This document shows, piece by piece, positions 32,589-40,422 of a stretch of DNA of 40,727 nt. The notes beneath the pieces are model-generated. The model did no database searches. It saw nothing but the letters and a program-made list of their open reading frames with translations, and was not told the origin of the DNA. Every line of letters starts with the position of its first letter. Positions within the stretch are counted from its first letter, which is position 1. Both the position numbers and the translations under genes were made by a program. This stretch comes from an uncultured Clostridia bacterium (GTDB taxonomy: Bacteria > Bacillota > Clostridia > Christensenellales > Borkfalkiaceae): positions 1-40,727 of the forward strand of contig CANRAI010000002.1 in NCBI GenBank assembly GCA_947628555.1, given 5' to 3'.

Positions 32589-32624
32589 GCGGCGCGGGCA
32601 TAGATTGCCCGCGCCGCAGATTTT
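32589..32624 (+). terminator. Terminator at the end of the islet
   Basis: Perfect 12-bp GC-rich stem (32589-32600 with 32606-32617, loop TAGAT) followed by AGATTTT, separating the islet from the pyrH promoter. Confidence 0.75.
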
Positions 32625-32662
32625 AAGGAGAGTACTTTTTTTTCCTAAATAAAGGAAAATCA

Positions 32663-32691
32663 TTGAAATTTACGGCGGGATATGTTATAAT
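32663..32691 (+). promoter_or_regulatory. pyrH operon promoter
   Basis: TTGAAA (32663-32668), 17 bases, TATAAT (32686-32691) with an upstream TGT. Just before it lies a small inverted repeat, TTTTCC / GGAAAA. Confidence 0.8.
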
Positions 32692-32718
32692 GTATAAAGC
32701 GAACTTTAAGGAGATTCT

Positions 32719-33429
32719 ATGACGCCTAAATACAAGAGAGTGCTTATCAAACTTTCGGGAGAGGCGCTTGCGGGCAAACAGGGTCACGGACTTGACGAAA
32801 GCGTTATTTCCGTCGTAGTCGAACAGATTAAAACCGTTCACGATTTGGGTGTGGAAGTTGCCCTTGTCATAGGCGGCGGAAATTTTTGGCGCGGCAGACA
32901 GGGCAAACAGATGGACCGCACCACCGCTGACCATATGGGTATGCTTGCGACGGTTATGAACTCGCTTGCTATGATGGACGCTTTGGAACAGCGCGGTATT
33001 CCCACCCGCGTGCAGACGGCGCTTATAATGACTTCCGTCGCCGAACCGTATATCCTTAGAAAAGCCATTCACCACTTTGAAAAGAAAAGGGTGGTTATAA
33101 TGGCTTGCGGCACGGGCAATCCCTATTGCTCGACGGACACTGCGGCGGCGCAACGCGCCTGTGAAATTCAGGCGGACGTACTTATGATGGCAAAAAACAT
33201 AGACGGAATTTACGACAGCGACCCCAAGCTTAATCCCGCCGCCAAAAAGTACGACCATATAAATTATCTCGACGTAATCAAAAACGGCATAAAGGCGATG
33301 GATTCTACCGCCGCGACGATGTGTATGGAAAACAACATCCCCGTCATAGCCTTCGGCTTGGAGGAAAAAAATTCCATTGTCCGCGTGGTTTGCGGCGAGC
33401 AGTTGGGCACGATAATCGACAATAATTGA
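32719..33429 (+). CDS. pyrH: UMP kinase
   Basis: A 236-residue bacterial UMP kinase, converting UMP to UDP in pyrimidine synthesis. Amino-acid-kinase fold with the N-terminal KRVLIKLSGEAL phosphate loop, IGGGNFWRGR, the DHMGMLATVMN helix, the GTGNPYCSTDTAA UMP-binding region and a MAKNIDGIYDSDP segment. Full length, starting 8 bases after AAGGAGA. First gene of the pyrH-frr-uppS-cdsA operon with its own promoter. Confidence 0.97.
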   Translation: MTPKYKRVLIKLSGEALAGKQGHGLDESVISVVVEQIKTVHDLGVEVALVIGGGNFWRGRQGKQMDRTTADHMGMLATVMNSLAMMDALEQRGIPTRVQTALIMTSVAEPYILRKAIHHFEKKRVVIMACGTGNPYCSTDTAAAQRACEIQADVLMMAKNIDGIYDSDPKLNPAAKKYDHINYLDVIKNGIKAMDSTAATMCMENNIPVIAFGLEEKNSIVRVVCGEQLGTIIDNN

Positions 33430-33498
33430 ATACATATGCTGGTTTTACCGCTTTTTAAGCGGCAAAGAGTATAAAATTCATAAAAGGAGCGAATTAAA

Positions 33499-34065
33499 AT
33501 GATAGAGCAGGTAGAGGAAATTTTGCTTACCCTCGACGACAAGCTTACTAAGACGTTGAACGTATTGAAAGACGATTTTGCAAGCATACGCGCGGGCCGC
33601 GCGAATCCGCACATTCTCGACAAGGTGACGGTTGACTATTACGGCGTTCCCACGCCCATTCCGCAGACTTCGAACATTTCCGTGCAGGAAGGGCGCTGCC
33701 TTGTCGTTTCGCCGTGGGACGCGTCCCTTCTGAAAAATATCGAAAAGGCGATACTTGTGGCGAATATAGGCATCACGCCGACAAACGACGGCAAGATGAT
33801 AAGGCTCGTTTTCCCCCAGCTTACGGAGGAGAGAAGAAAAGAGCTTTCCAAACAGGTCAAAAAAATGGGCGAGGACGCAAAAGTCGCCCAGCGCAACGTC
33901 CGCCGCGACGCTATGGAAGCGCTTAAAAAATTAAAGAACGACAAGGTGATTTCCGAGGACGAATCGGCTTCCGCCGAAAAGGATATCGAAAAATACGTAT
34001 CCGACGGCATTTCCAAAATAGACGAAGCCGTAGCCGCCAAGGATAAGGAGATAATGACCGTTTAA
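33499..34065 (+). CDS. frr: Ribosome recycling factor
   Basis: A 188-residue recycling factor that splits post-termination ribosomes together with EF-G. Typical blocks are IRAGRANPHILDKVTVDYYG, the ISVQEGR region and LTEERRKELSKQVKKM in the three-helix bundle. Full length, with ribosome site AAAGGAG. The stop overlaps the uppS start by one base (TAATG), so the two are coupled. A small hairpin without a T run (33448-33462) lies between pyrH and frr. Confidence 0.97.
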   Translation: MIEQVEEILLTLDDKLTKTLNVLKDDFASIRAGRANPHILDKVTVDYYGVPTPIPQTSNISVQEGRCLVVSPWDASLLKNIEKAILVANIGITPTNDGKMIRLVFPQLTEERRKELSKQVKKMGEDAKVAQRNVRRDAMEALKKLKNDKVISEDESASAEKDIEKYVSDGISKIDEAVAAKDKEIMTV

Positions 34066-34766
34066 TGGTTGAAAATCCCGTAATCCCCCGCCACGTAGGT
34101 CTTATTATGGACGGCAACGGGCGTTGGGCAAAAAAAAGGCATAAGCCCAGAAATTTCGGGCACAGCGCAGGCATGGACGCAATGATAAAGCTTGCGGCTC
34201 ACGCCAAGGAGCTGGGCGTAAAATATCTTACGGTATATGCGCTTTCCACCGAAAATCTTAAAAACCGCCCGAAAGACGAACTTGACGGGCTGTTCGATTT
34301 GCTAAGAAAATATTTCTCCAAAAACATAAAAGAGTTGTACGCGAACGGCGCGGCGGTGAAGGTGATAGGCGATATTTCGCCCTTGCCCGGGGACGTTAAA
34401 ACTCTGCTTTCCGACGGAGAAAAAAATTCCCCGCAGAACGCGGAGTTCACGCTTACGTTCGCCATAAACTACGGCGCGCGCGGTGAAATCGTGCGCGCGG
34501 CCGAAAGGCTTGCTGCGGAAAGGCTCGCGAGCGCCGAAATTACCGAACAGAGGTTTTCGGAAAGCCTTGATACAGCCGGACTGCCCGACCCCGACCTTAT
34601 AATTCGCACGGGCGGCGAAATAAGGCTTTCCAACTTTTTGTTGTGGCAGGCGGCCTACGCCGAGTTATATTTTTCGCCCGTGCTTTTCCCCGATTTCGGC
34701 TGCGACGAATTAGATAAAGCGCTTGCGGATTTTTCAAAGCGGAACCGCAGGTTCGGCGGGGTTTGA
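34065..34766 (+). CDS. uppS: Undecaprenyl diphosphate synthase
   Basis: A 233-residue cis-prenyltransferase making the C55 carrier lipid for peptidoglycan and other glycans. The conserved IMDGNGRWAKKR starts with catalytic Asp16, followed by TVYALSTENLKNRP, FAINYGARGEI and RTGGEIRLSNFLLWQ near the C-terminus. The family usually has RTSGE, so Gly replaces Ser in RTGGE. Start coupled to the frr stop. Cytoplasmic or membrane-associated. Confidence 0.96.
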   Translation: MVENPVIPRHVGLIMDGNGRWAKKRHKPRNFGHSAGMDAMIKLAAHAKELGVKYLTVYALSTENLKNRPKDELDGLFDLLRKYFSKNIKELYANGAAVKVIGDISPLPGDVKTLLSDGEKNSPQNAEFTLTFAINYGARGEIVRAAERLAAERLASAEITEQRFSESLDTAGLPDPDLIIRTGGEIRLSNFLLWQAAYAELYFSPVLFPDFGCDELDKALADFSKRNRRFGGV

Positions 34767-34836
34767 ATTTAATTTAAAACTAATTTAGCGCATACGTAGG
34801 CTGTTTTGCTTGCGTTGCGCAAACGGAGTAAACAAA

Positions 34837-35787
34837 ATGGAAGAAGTAACAAAGTCCTCGGAAGGGGGCAAAAATCTGAAACTGCGCGTTATAACCGCCG
34901 TATGCTATGTGGCGTGTTGGGTTGCGCTGTGCACGATGAAATGGATGTTGCCGAACAATTACGGGGCGCTCGGTTTCGACGCCGTGTTCTGCGCTATATC
35001 CATACTCGGAAGTTTGGAATTTCTTAACGCGATAGGCGGCACAACGCAGGCTCAGCGCATAATCACCGTGGCGTTCGCCGCCATAGTCGTGCCGTTGCAT
35101 GTCGCGGTACAGCTTACTATGCAGTCGGGTTTGTTTGCGGTTGTGTGCGCGTTCACCGTTTACGTAATGTTCCTTATGGCTTGCTCGGTGTTCGACCCTC
35201 ACCGGTCAACCGTGACGGGAACTATAAAATGCGTGTTCTGTATGCTTTATTGCGGCGTGCTTTCGTCGATAATGTCCGCCATAAACCACCTTTCGCAGAA
35301 TTCTATGGCGGCTATACTTATGCTTTTCCTTGCAACCGTATTTACGGACGCGGGCGCATGGTTGATAGGCACGGCGCTTAAAAGATTTATACCTCTGCGC
35401 CTATCCCCCAAGCTTTCGCCGAACAAGACGGTAGTAGGCGCGGTCGGCGGGCTTATCTGCGGTATTCTCGGCGGAATTGTCGCATACGTCCTCATTTATT
35501 ATCTGGGAGGATTGAACGGCGCAATCCAGTTTGTGGGATACAATAACGTTTATTTGACGTTTACAAGCAGTTCCATAACTCCCATCGCGGCGTTTATTCT
35601 CGTGGCGTTGGCAACTTCGGTTTTCGCGCAGATAGGCGACCTTTTCGAAAGCGCCATAAAACGCGAATGTGGGCTTAAAGATATGGGCAAACTTCTTCCG
35701 GGGCACGGCGGTATTCTCGACAGGTTCGACAGTATGCTGTATTGCTCCGTGGTAGTTCTTCTCGCCTTCGGCACAATAATAGTTTAA
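34837..35787 (+). CDS. cdsA: Phosphatidate cytidylyltransferase (CDP-diglyceride synthase)
   Basis: A membrane enzyme converting phosphatidic acid plus CTP to CDP-diacylglycerol for phospholipid synthesis. About 316 residues with eight or so hydrophobic helices and the family signature near the C-terminus: SAIKRECGLKDMGKLLPGHGG followed by ILDRFDSM (the run is broken here by the phrase), with the catalytic Lys-Asp and Asp residues. ATG 34837 follows CGGAG; a TTG at 34810 is less likely. Last gene of the pyrH operon, ending before a terminator. Confidence 0.94.
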   Translation: MEEVTKSSEGGKNLKLRVITAVCYVACWVALCTMKWMLPNNYGALGFDAVFCAISILGSLEFLNAIGGTTQAQRIITVAFAAIVVPLHVAVQLTMQSGLFAVVCAFTVYVMFLMACSVFDPHRSTVTGTIKCVFCMLYCGVLSSIMSAINHLSQNSMAAILMLFLATVFTDAGAWLIGTALKRFIPLRLSPKLSPNKTVVGAVGGLICGILGGIVAYVLIYYLGGLNGAIQFVGYNNVYLTFTSSSITPIAAFILVALATSVFAQIGDLFESAIKRECGLKDMGKLLPGHGGILDRFDSMLYCSVVVLLAFGTIIV

Positions 35788-35823
35788 GCGGCGTCCGCGG
35801 GTAATTTCTCCGGACTATCGTAC

Positions 35824-35850
35824 GCCCCGCGCAGACCGTGGGGCTTTTGT
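35824..35850 (+). terminator. Terminator after cdsA
   Basis: An 8-bp stem (35824-35831 with 35837-35844, loop CAGAC, one G-T pair) followed by TTTTGT. The T run overlaps the putative -35 of dxr. Confidence 0.75.
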
Positions 35851-35878
35851 CATTAAAATAATACTTTACGGGTATAAT
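35848..35878 (+). promoter_or_regulatory. dxr promoter, very close to the start codon
   Basis: TTGTCA (35848-35853), 19 bases, TATAAT (35873-35878). The -10 ends only 5 bases before ATG 35884, so transcription would begin at or in the start codon. Confidence 0.5.
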
Positions 35879-35883
35879 ATAAA

Positions 35884-36993
35884 ATGAAAAATATTGCGCT
35901 TATCGGCAGTACGGGCTCGATAGGACGGCAGGTACTGAACGCGGCGAGAAGCCGCCCCGACCTCTTTAAAATCGTCGGTCTTGTGGCGAACGTTCCGTCG
36001 GAGGAATACGAACGGCAGAAAGCCGAATTCAAGCCGGCTTATTCGGCACTCGCCTCCGTTGACGGAGAGGGGGCGGCGGAAGTTGCCGAGCTCGGCTGTG
36101 CCGACGTGATATTCAACGCCGCCGCCGGTTTCGCCGGTCTGGAATACAGCTTGCGCGCGGTCAAGGCGGGCAAAACTTTGGCGCTTGCAAACAAGGAGAC
36201 GTTGGTTTGCGGCGGCGAAATTATTATGCCCGAAGCCGAAGCGCGCGGGGTGGAAATAATTCCCGTTGACAGCGAACATTCGGCGATTTGGCAGTGCCTC
36301 GGTTTCAAAAGGCGCGCCGAGGTAAGGCGGCTTATAATTACGGCAAGCGGCGGACCGTTCAGGGGCTTTACGAAGGAACAGCTTAATAACGTCACGCCTG
36401 AGCAGGCGTTGAACCACCCTACCTGGAAGATGGGCAAAAAAATCACAATAGACAGCGCCACGCTCGTCAATAAGGGATATGAAGTGATAGAGGCGCATAT
36501 GCTGTACGGCACGCCCTATTCGTGCATACAGGCTGTTATCCAGCCGCAGAGCATGGTCCATTCCATGGTGGAGTTCGCGGACGGCGCAATTCTCGCGCAG
36601 CTTAGTTATCCCTCTATGGAGCTGCCAATACGGCTTGCGCTGACCTATCCCGAAAGAATTCCGTCCGCTGTCCCGCCGACAGACTTTTCAAAGCCTTTTT
36701 CGCTGGATTTCGAGCCGTTGGACGGCAAGAATTTTCCGCTTTACGCCCTTGCGCTGGAATGCGGTGAGGAAGGTGGGACGAAGCCATGCGTTTTAAACGC
36801 GGCGGACGAGGCGGCTGTCGGGGCGTTTCTTGCAAGACGTATCGCGTTTACCGACATTTTCACAGTCGTAGAACGCGTGGTGAACGCGTTTGGAAGACAG
36901 CCCGCCGAATCGTTCGGGCAGCTTAAAGAGATTGACGCGCTTGCGCGTAAAAAAGCGGAAGCGGAGATTTCTTGTATAGCCGAGTTAAAGTAA
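35884..36993 (+). CDS. dxr: 1-deoxy-D-xylulose 5-phosphate reductoisomerase
   Basis: A 369-residue NADPH-dependent enzyme of the MEP isoprenoid pathway. NADPH motif GSTGSIG (8-14), LALANKETLVCGG, the metal-binding PVDSEHSAIWQ, the substrate segment ITASGGPFRG and HPTWKMGKKITIDSATLVNK, followed by QSMVHSMVEF. Full length. No Shine-Dalgarno precedes ATG 35884; the -10 box lies directly upstream, so translation may be leaderless. Followed by rseP, the usual neighbour in this cluster. Its product feeds uppS just upstream. Confidence 0.96.
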   Translation: MKNIALIGSTGSIGRQVLNAARSRPDLFKIVGLVANVPSEEYERQKAEFKPAYSALASVDGEGAAEVAELGCADVIFNAAAGFAGLEYSLRAVKAGKTLALANKETLVCGGEIIMPEAEARGVEIIPVDSEHSAIWQCLGFKRRAEVRRLIITASGGPFRGFTKEQLNNVTPEQALNHPTWKMGKKITIDSATLVNKGYEVIEAHMLYGTPYSCIQAVIQPQSMVHSMVEFADGAILAQLSYPSMELPIRLALTYPERIPSAVPPTDFSKPFSLDFEPLDGKNFPLYALALECGEEGGTKPCVLNAADEAAVGAFLARRIAFTDIFTVVERVVNAFGRQPAESFGQLKEIDALARKKAEAEISCIAELK

Positions 36994-37027
36994 AAATCGG
37001 AGTTAATCCATTTTAAAGGAAATATAA

Positions 37028-38176
37028 TTGAGTACTTTTTCTTCCGTAATGTACACGATAGGCACGGTATTGCTTGCGATACTTATATTGCTGATTATGA
37101 TAACCGTGCACGAATTCGGGCATTACGCAGCCGGCAAGGCGTTAAAATTCAAGATAAACGAATTTGCCATAGGCTTCGGTCCGAAGCTGTTTAAGCGTAC
37201 GTCCAAAAAAACGGGCGAAGTGTTTTCCGTGCGCGCGCTGCCCCTCGGCGGGTTTTGCGCGTTCGAGGGCGAGGACGGCGAAAGCGAGGGCGTAAGCGAA
37301 AACGCGTTTACCAAAAAAGCGCCGTGGAAGCGTATAATCGTGCTTGTCGCAGGCCCTTTGATGAATTACCTGTTGGCGCTTCTGCTGATTATAATTTCAA
37401 TGTTTGCCTACGGGCAGATGATGTATAAAGTCGGTTCCGTCGCGCCCCCGCCCGATGACGGGGTCGTCGCCGAACAGTACGCGGAATATTCTTTCCGCGA
37501 GGACGACGTGATTTTAAAACTCGAAGGGAAAAACATTTTCCTTTCAACCGATTTGATATCGGCGGTTAAAGGTAAAAAACAGGGCGAAATCGTCACGGTA
37601 ACGGTTTTGAGAGAGAACGAAGTGCAGGATATCGAAATTATGCTGCACCGCGACTGCGACTTCCAGAGCATGACCGAAACAAGCAAACTGTGGTACGCGC
37701 TGGGCGTGGGCACTTACGACGTGACTTCGGGCGAAGGAGAGGAACAGACCGTAACGCGGTATTTCGATTTAAGCGCGGTAAGTTACCGCTTCGGATTTTT
37801 CACTACGTTGGGGCACGCGTTTCAATACAGTTTCCGAATAGCGGGCTCGATATTCAAAATTTTGGGCGAACTTCTGACGGGGCACATAGGTTTAAGTGCC
37901 ATGGGCGGACCTGTAACTACGATAAAACTTACAAGCCAGGTTGCCGCGCAGAACTTTCAAAGTTTCCTTGAAATTGCGGCGTATATAGGCGTGAATTTGG
38001 GAGTTTTCAATCTTTTGCCAATACCCGCGCTGGACGGCAGCAAGGTGGTTTTCTGTCTTATCGAGTGGATATTCCGAAAACCAGTGCCGCGCAAGATAGA
38101 GGCAGTAATCCACGCCGTGGGTTTCTTCCTGATTCTTGGTTTTGCGATTTTGGTGGATATCCTGCAATTCGTTTAG
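37028..38176 (+). CDS. rseP: RseP/RasP-type site-2 intramembrane zinc metalloprotease
   Basis: A 382-residue membrane protease that cleaves anti-sigma factors and leftover signal peptides within the membrane. Zinc motif HEFGH (28-32) in the first helix, the family GFGPKLF segment after it, a PDZ-like domain in the middle (about 130-210), and the third metal ligand in FNLLPIPALDG near residue 335. It starts at TTG 37028, preceded by AAAGGAA; no ATG fits. Stop is TAG. Downstream of dxr with a 34-base gap, the standard order. Confidence 0.93.
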   Translation: MSTFSSVMYTIGTVLLAILILLIMITVHEFGHYAAGKALKFKINEFAIGFGPKLFKRTSKKTGEVFSVRALPLGGFCAFEGEDGESEGVSENAFTKKAPWKRIIVLVAGPLMNYLLALLLIIISMFAYGQMMYKVGSVAPPPDDGVVAEQYAEYSFREDDVILKLEGKNIFLSTDLISAVKGKKQGEIVTVTVLRENEVQDIEIMLHRDCDFQSMTETSKLWYALGVGTYDVTSGEGEEQTVTRYFDLSAVSYRFGFFTTLGHAFQYSFRIAGSIFKILGELLTGHIGLSAMGGPVTTIKLTSQVAAQNFQSFLEIAAYIGVNLGVFNLLPIPALDGSKVVFCLIEWIFRKPVPRKIEAVIHAVGFFLILGFAILVDILQFV

Positions 38177-38234
38177 CGATTTTTAATCTTTTTAGCTGGC
38201 TATTATGTCGCGGTTATTATAGAACATAATTATT

Positions 38235-38264
38235 ACCCGCTGCGTTTAACGCAGCGGGTCTTTT
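38235..38264 (+). terminator. Terminator after rseP
   Basis: Perfect 10-bp stem (38235-38244 with 38250-38259, loop TTTAA) followed by CTTTTCC. Confidence 0.88.
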
Positions 38265-38531
38265 CCGCTTTTGGTTAGAATTAGCAAAATAGGGTCGAAT
38301 CAGCAATGGAAATTCAGTTGCCTTGAATATTTAGAAAAAATGTATAATATTTTGTTTTTGAAGAAGATTTTAAATAGAATGTTTAGAAAATTATAAAATT
38401 TTGGATTATCACTTGCGCAGTTATAAAATATGTGATATGATTTCTATATAAGGTGTATGCTCATTAAGTATGTTACAGAACGAGTCTGCACAAGCATACC
38501 TTTGTAGTATTATTTGATAAAGGAGAAAGAA
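38265..38531 (+). promoter_or_regulatory. AT-rich leader of the FN3-like lipoprotein
   Basis: No gene is visible. A promoter lies at 38413-38441: TTGCGC, 17 bases, TATGAT, with spacer text TTATAAAA...GTGA resembling the spacers of P1 and P2. The leader contains a stem pairing GTATGC (38455-38460) with GCATAC (38494-38499), extended by AAGG/CTTT, with a long loop, then AAGGAG before ATG 38532. Confidence 0.55.
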
Positions 38532-40034
38532 ATGAAAGTTTTTCACAGAAAGTTATTGATTTTGCTTTTAGGCGTAATCAGCGTAGTGTGTTTTGCGTTT
38601 GGATTGGCGGCTTGCAACCCCGGCGATTCGGGTGGTGGAAATGATAAAAAACTTGTAGCACCGGTAGTATCACTGACTCATGACGTAATCAGTTGGGAAG
38701 AGGTGGAAAATGCGGATAGTTATGAAATTTTCGAAGATGGCATAAGCGTTTCAAATCAAACGGAGTTGACTTACCGGATACCCGAAAAGGAAATGGGCGA
38801 ATATGTATATACCGTTAAGGCAAAATGCGATAAAGAAACTTATTTTGACAGCGATTTTTCAGAGGGAGTTACTTTTAATGTAGTGCGCCTTGCAAAGCCT
38901 GCATTAAGTTTAGAAGGTAAAGTTATTAGCTGGGGCGAGGTTGAAAATGCCGATAGTTATGAAATATATCAAAACGAAGTATGCGTTAACGCGACTCAGT
39001 TAAAGAAATACGATATAACCGAAAGTTATCCCGGTCTATATAATTATTATGTAAGGGCAGTCAGTGAAAATCATGCATTTGCAAAAAGCGAACCTTCGGA
39101 AATTAAAAAATATTCGGTGCCTTTGGTTGCTTCTATAAGCATACAAGCGGAAGAGGATTTTTCTGCAGAAAAGGTTTCAATAAATTTATCTGGCGAAAAT
39201 ATTCAGCCTATGGTTGAAATTTCAACAAAAGAAAATGAAATGTTCTCTTTGGTAGAATTCACCATAGCTTTGGATACGGGTGATTACGGAACCTATATTG
39301 CAAAGGCAGTTGAGTTACCCGAAGGCTATACTTCAACATGGGCACGCGTAACAAGTGATAATAATTTGGGCGAAATAACAATTTTGAAAACAGATAAGTA
39401 TGATGAGATTCAACTGGGCAATAGCACTATTACGGCCGGTACTTTTGATGATAAAACGCAAAAAGTTTTTATTGCCCCGGAATCAGCCAAATATTCTGTT
39501 AGAGTCGATGAAAAGGATGACCTTTCGATTTATATTGGTGATAATTTACTTGCAAGCGTTACCGACGGGTTAGAGGTAGGCATAATTGAGGCGGGCGAAG
39601 GCGAAACAATTTTGCTTAGTTTTTGTTCGGAGGAAGGCGGAGAATACTCTATTGAGCTAGTTAAGGGGGAGTTGCCGCAATATCTACGAATCGGTAGATT
39701 TTATACTAACCCTCAAGGCGACCCTGTATTTGAAAATTATAATTATATTTCAGGCTCTTGTACACGCTATATTAAAGTATCAGATATAGATGCGGGCGCG
39801 CAATATAAAATAATGTTCTTTACCGCCACTTTGGGAAATGGTAGCGTTAAGTTTACAATCGGAGATGAAAAATTTGAATTTTTTAGTGGAGTATCGGATC
39901 TTGTTTTGCCTTTATCAACTGCGAAAGAAATTGATGATAACGGGGTGAAGGTTAATGCAATAAAGATTGATATTGAGGTAAAGGGTGCTGCAACTGTTTC
40001 CTGTTGCATTTATGATTCCGCAGGGAATGGTTAA
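38532..40034 (+). CDS. Surface lipoprotein with two FN3-like repeats
   Basis: A 500-residue exported lipoprotein (signal peptide, lipobox LAAC, Cys28, then NPGD). Two adjacent domains of about 78 residues (41-118 and 120-198) both contain VISW-[E/G]-EVENADSYEI and end in a YTVKA/YYVRA strand, an FN3-like pattern and a clear internal duplication. The rest is beta-rich, with a pre-peptidase-like YSVRVD...YIGDNLLASV region (about 320-400) and an unknown C-terminal sandwich. ATG 38532 with AAGGAG is preferred over TTG 38514. Mature N-terminus resembles the giant lipoprotein. Lower GC than the housekeeping genes. Likely a surface binding protein. Confidence 0.8.
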   Translation: MKVFHRKLLILLLGVISVVCFAFGLAACNPGDSGGGNDKKLVAPVVSLTHDVISWEEVENADSYEIFEDGISVSNQTELTYRIPEKEMGEYVYTVKAKCDKETYFDSDFSEGVTFNVVRLAKPALSLEGKVISWGEVENADSYEIYQNEVCVNATQLKKYDITESYPGLYNYYVRAVSENHAFAKSEPSEIKKYSVPLVASISIQAEEDFSAEKVSINLSGENIQPMVEISTKENEMFSLVEFTIALDTGDYGTYIAKAVELPEGYTSTWARVTSDNNLGEITILKTDKYDEIQLGNSTITAGTFDDKTQKVFIAPESAKYSVRVDEKDDLSIYIGDNLLASVTDGLEVGIIEAGEGETILLSFCSEEGGEYSIELVKGELPQYLRIGRFYTNPQGDPVFENYNYISGSCTRYIKVSDIDAGAQYKIMFFTATLGNGSVKFTIGDEKFEFFSGVSDLVLPLSTAKEIDDNGVKVNAIKIDIEVKGAATVSCCIYDSAGNG

Positions 40035-40090
40035 GGTGAGGATTAATAGTATAGGTATTTCATAATTAGTTTTGCATAAACTGTATAAAC

Positions 40091-40173
40091 AAACACTTAC
40101 GTGGAATTAAGAGTGTTTCAAAGTTTAGATAAAAGAATGGGTTCGGATAGTATCGGACTCATTTCTTTGTTTT
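40091..40173 (+). terminator. Hairpin pair and terminator after the FN3 lipoprotein
   Basis: A first hairpin pairs AAACACT (40091-40097) with AGTGTTT (40112-40118). The second, an 11-bp stem with G-U pairs (40136-40146 with 40153-40163), is followed by TCTTTGTTTT and is the likely terminator. Confidence 0.6.
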
Positions 40174-40356
40174 GCAGGAGTTTCATTTATTTTGTATTAA
40201 ATCAACTGATATAAGACGACCCAATAGACGTAGGCCGAAGCCGCAAAATAGTAGGAAGGTAAAAAATTCCTAATCGGCATTAATTTTACAGGCTAATTAA
40301 AGGATAAACTTCCAAAAATTTAACACTGGATTTTGATTTTTTATGCCGAAAAAACA
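40174..40356 (+). other. Intergenic region with one nested hairpin
   Basis: No gene is seen. GCCGA (40234-40238) pairs with TCGGC (40274-40278) and, inside, TAGGAA (40252-40257) with TTCCTA (40267-40272). Function unknown. Confidence 0.4.
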
Positions 40357-40385
40357 TTGTGTTTTATAATTTTGTCTGTTATAAT
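40357..40385 (+). promoter_or_regulatory. Promoter of the NuoE/HndA-like gene
   Basis: TTGTGT (40357-40362), 17 bases, TATAAT (40380-40385) with an upstream TGT, 37 bases before the start codon. Confidence 0.65.
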
Positions 40386-40422
40386 ATATTAGCATTAAAA
40401 TATTATTAAATCAGGAGTAATT

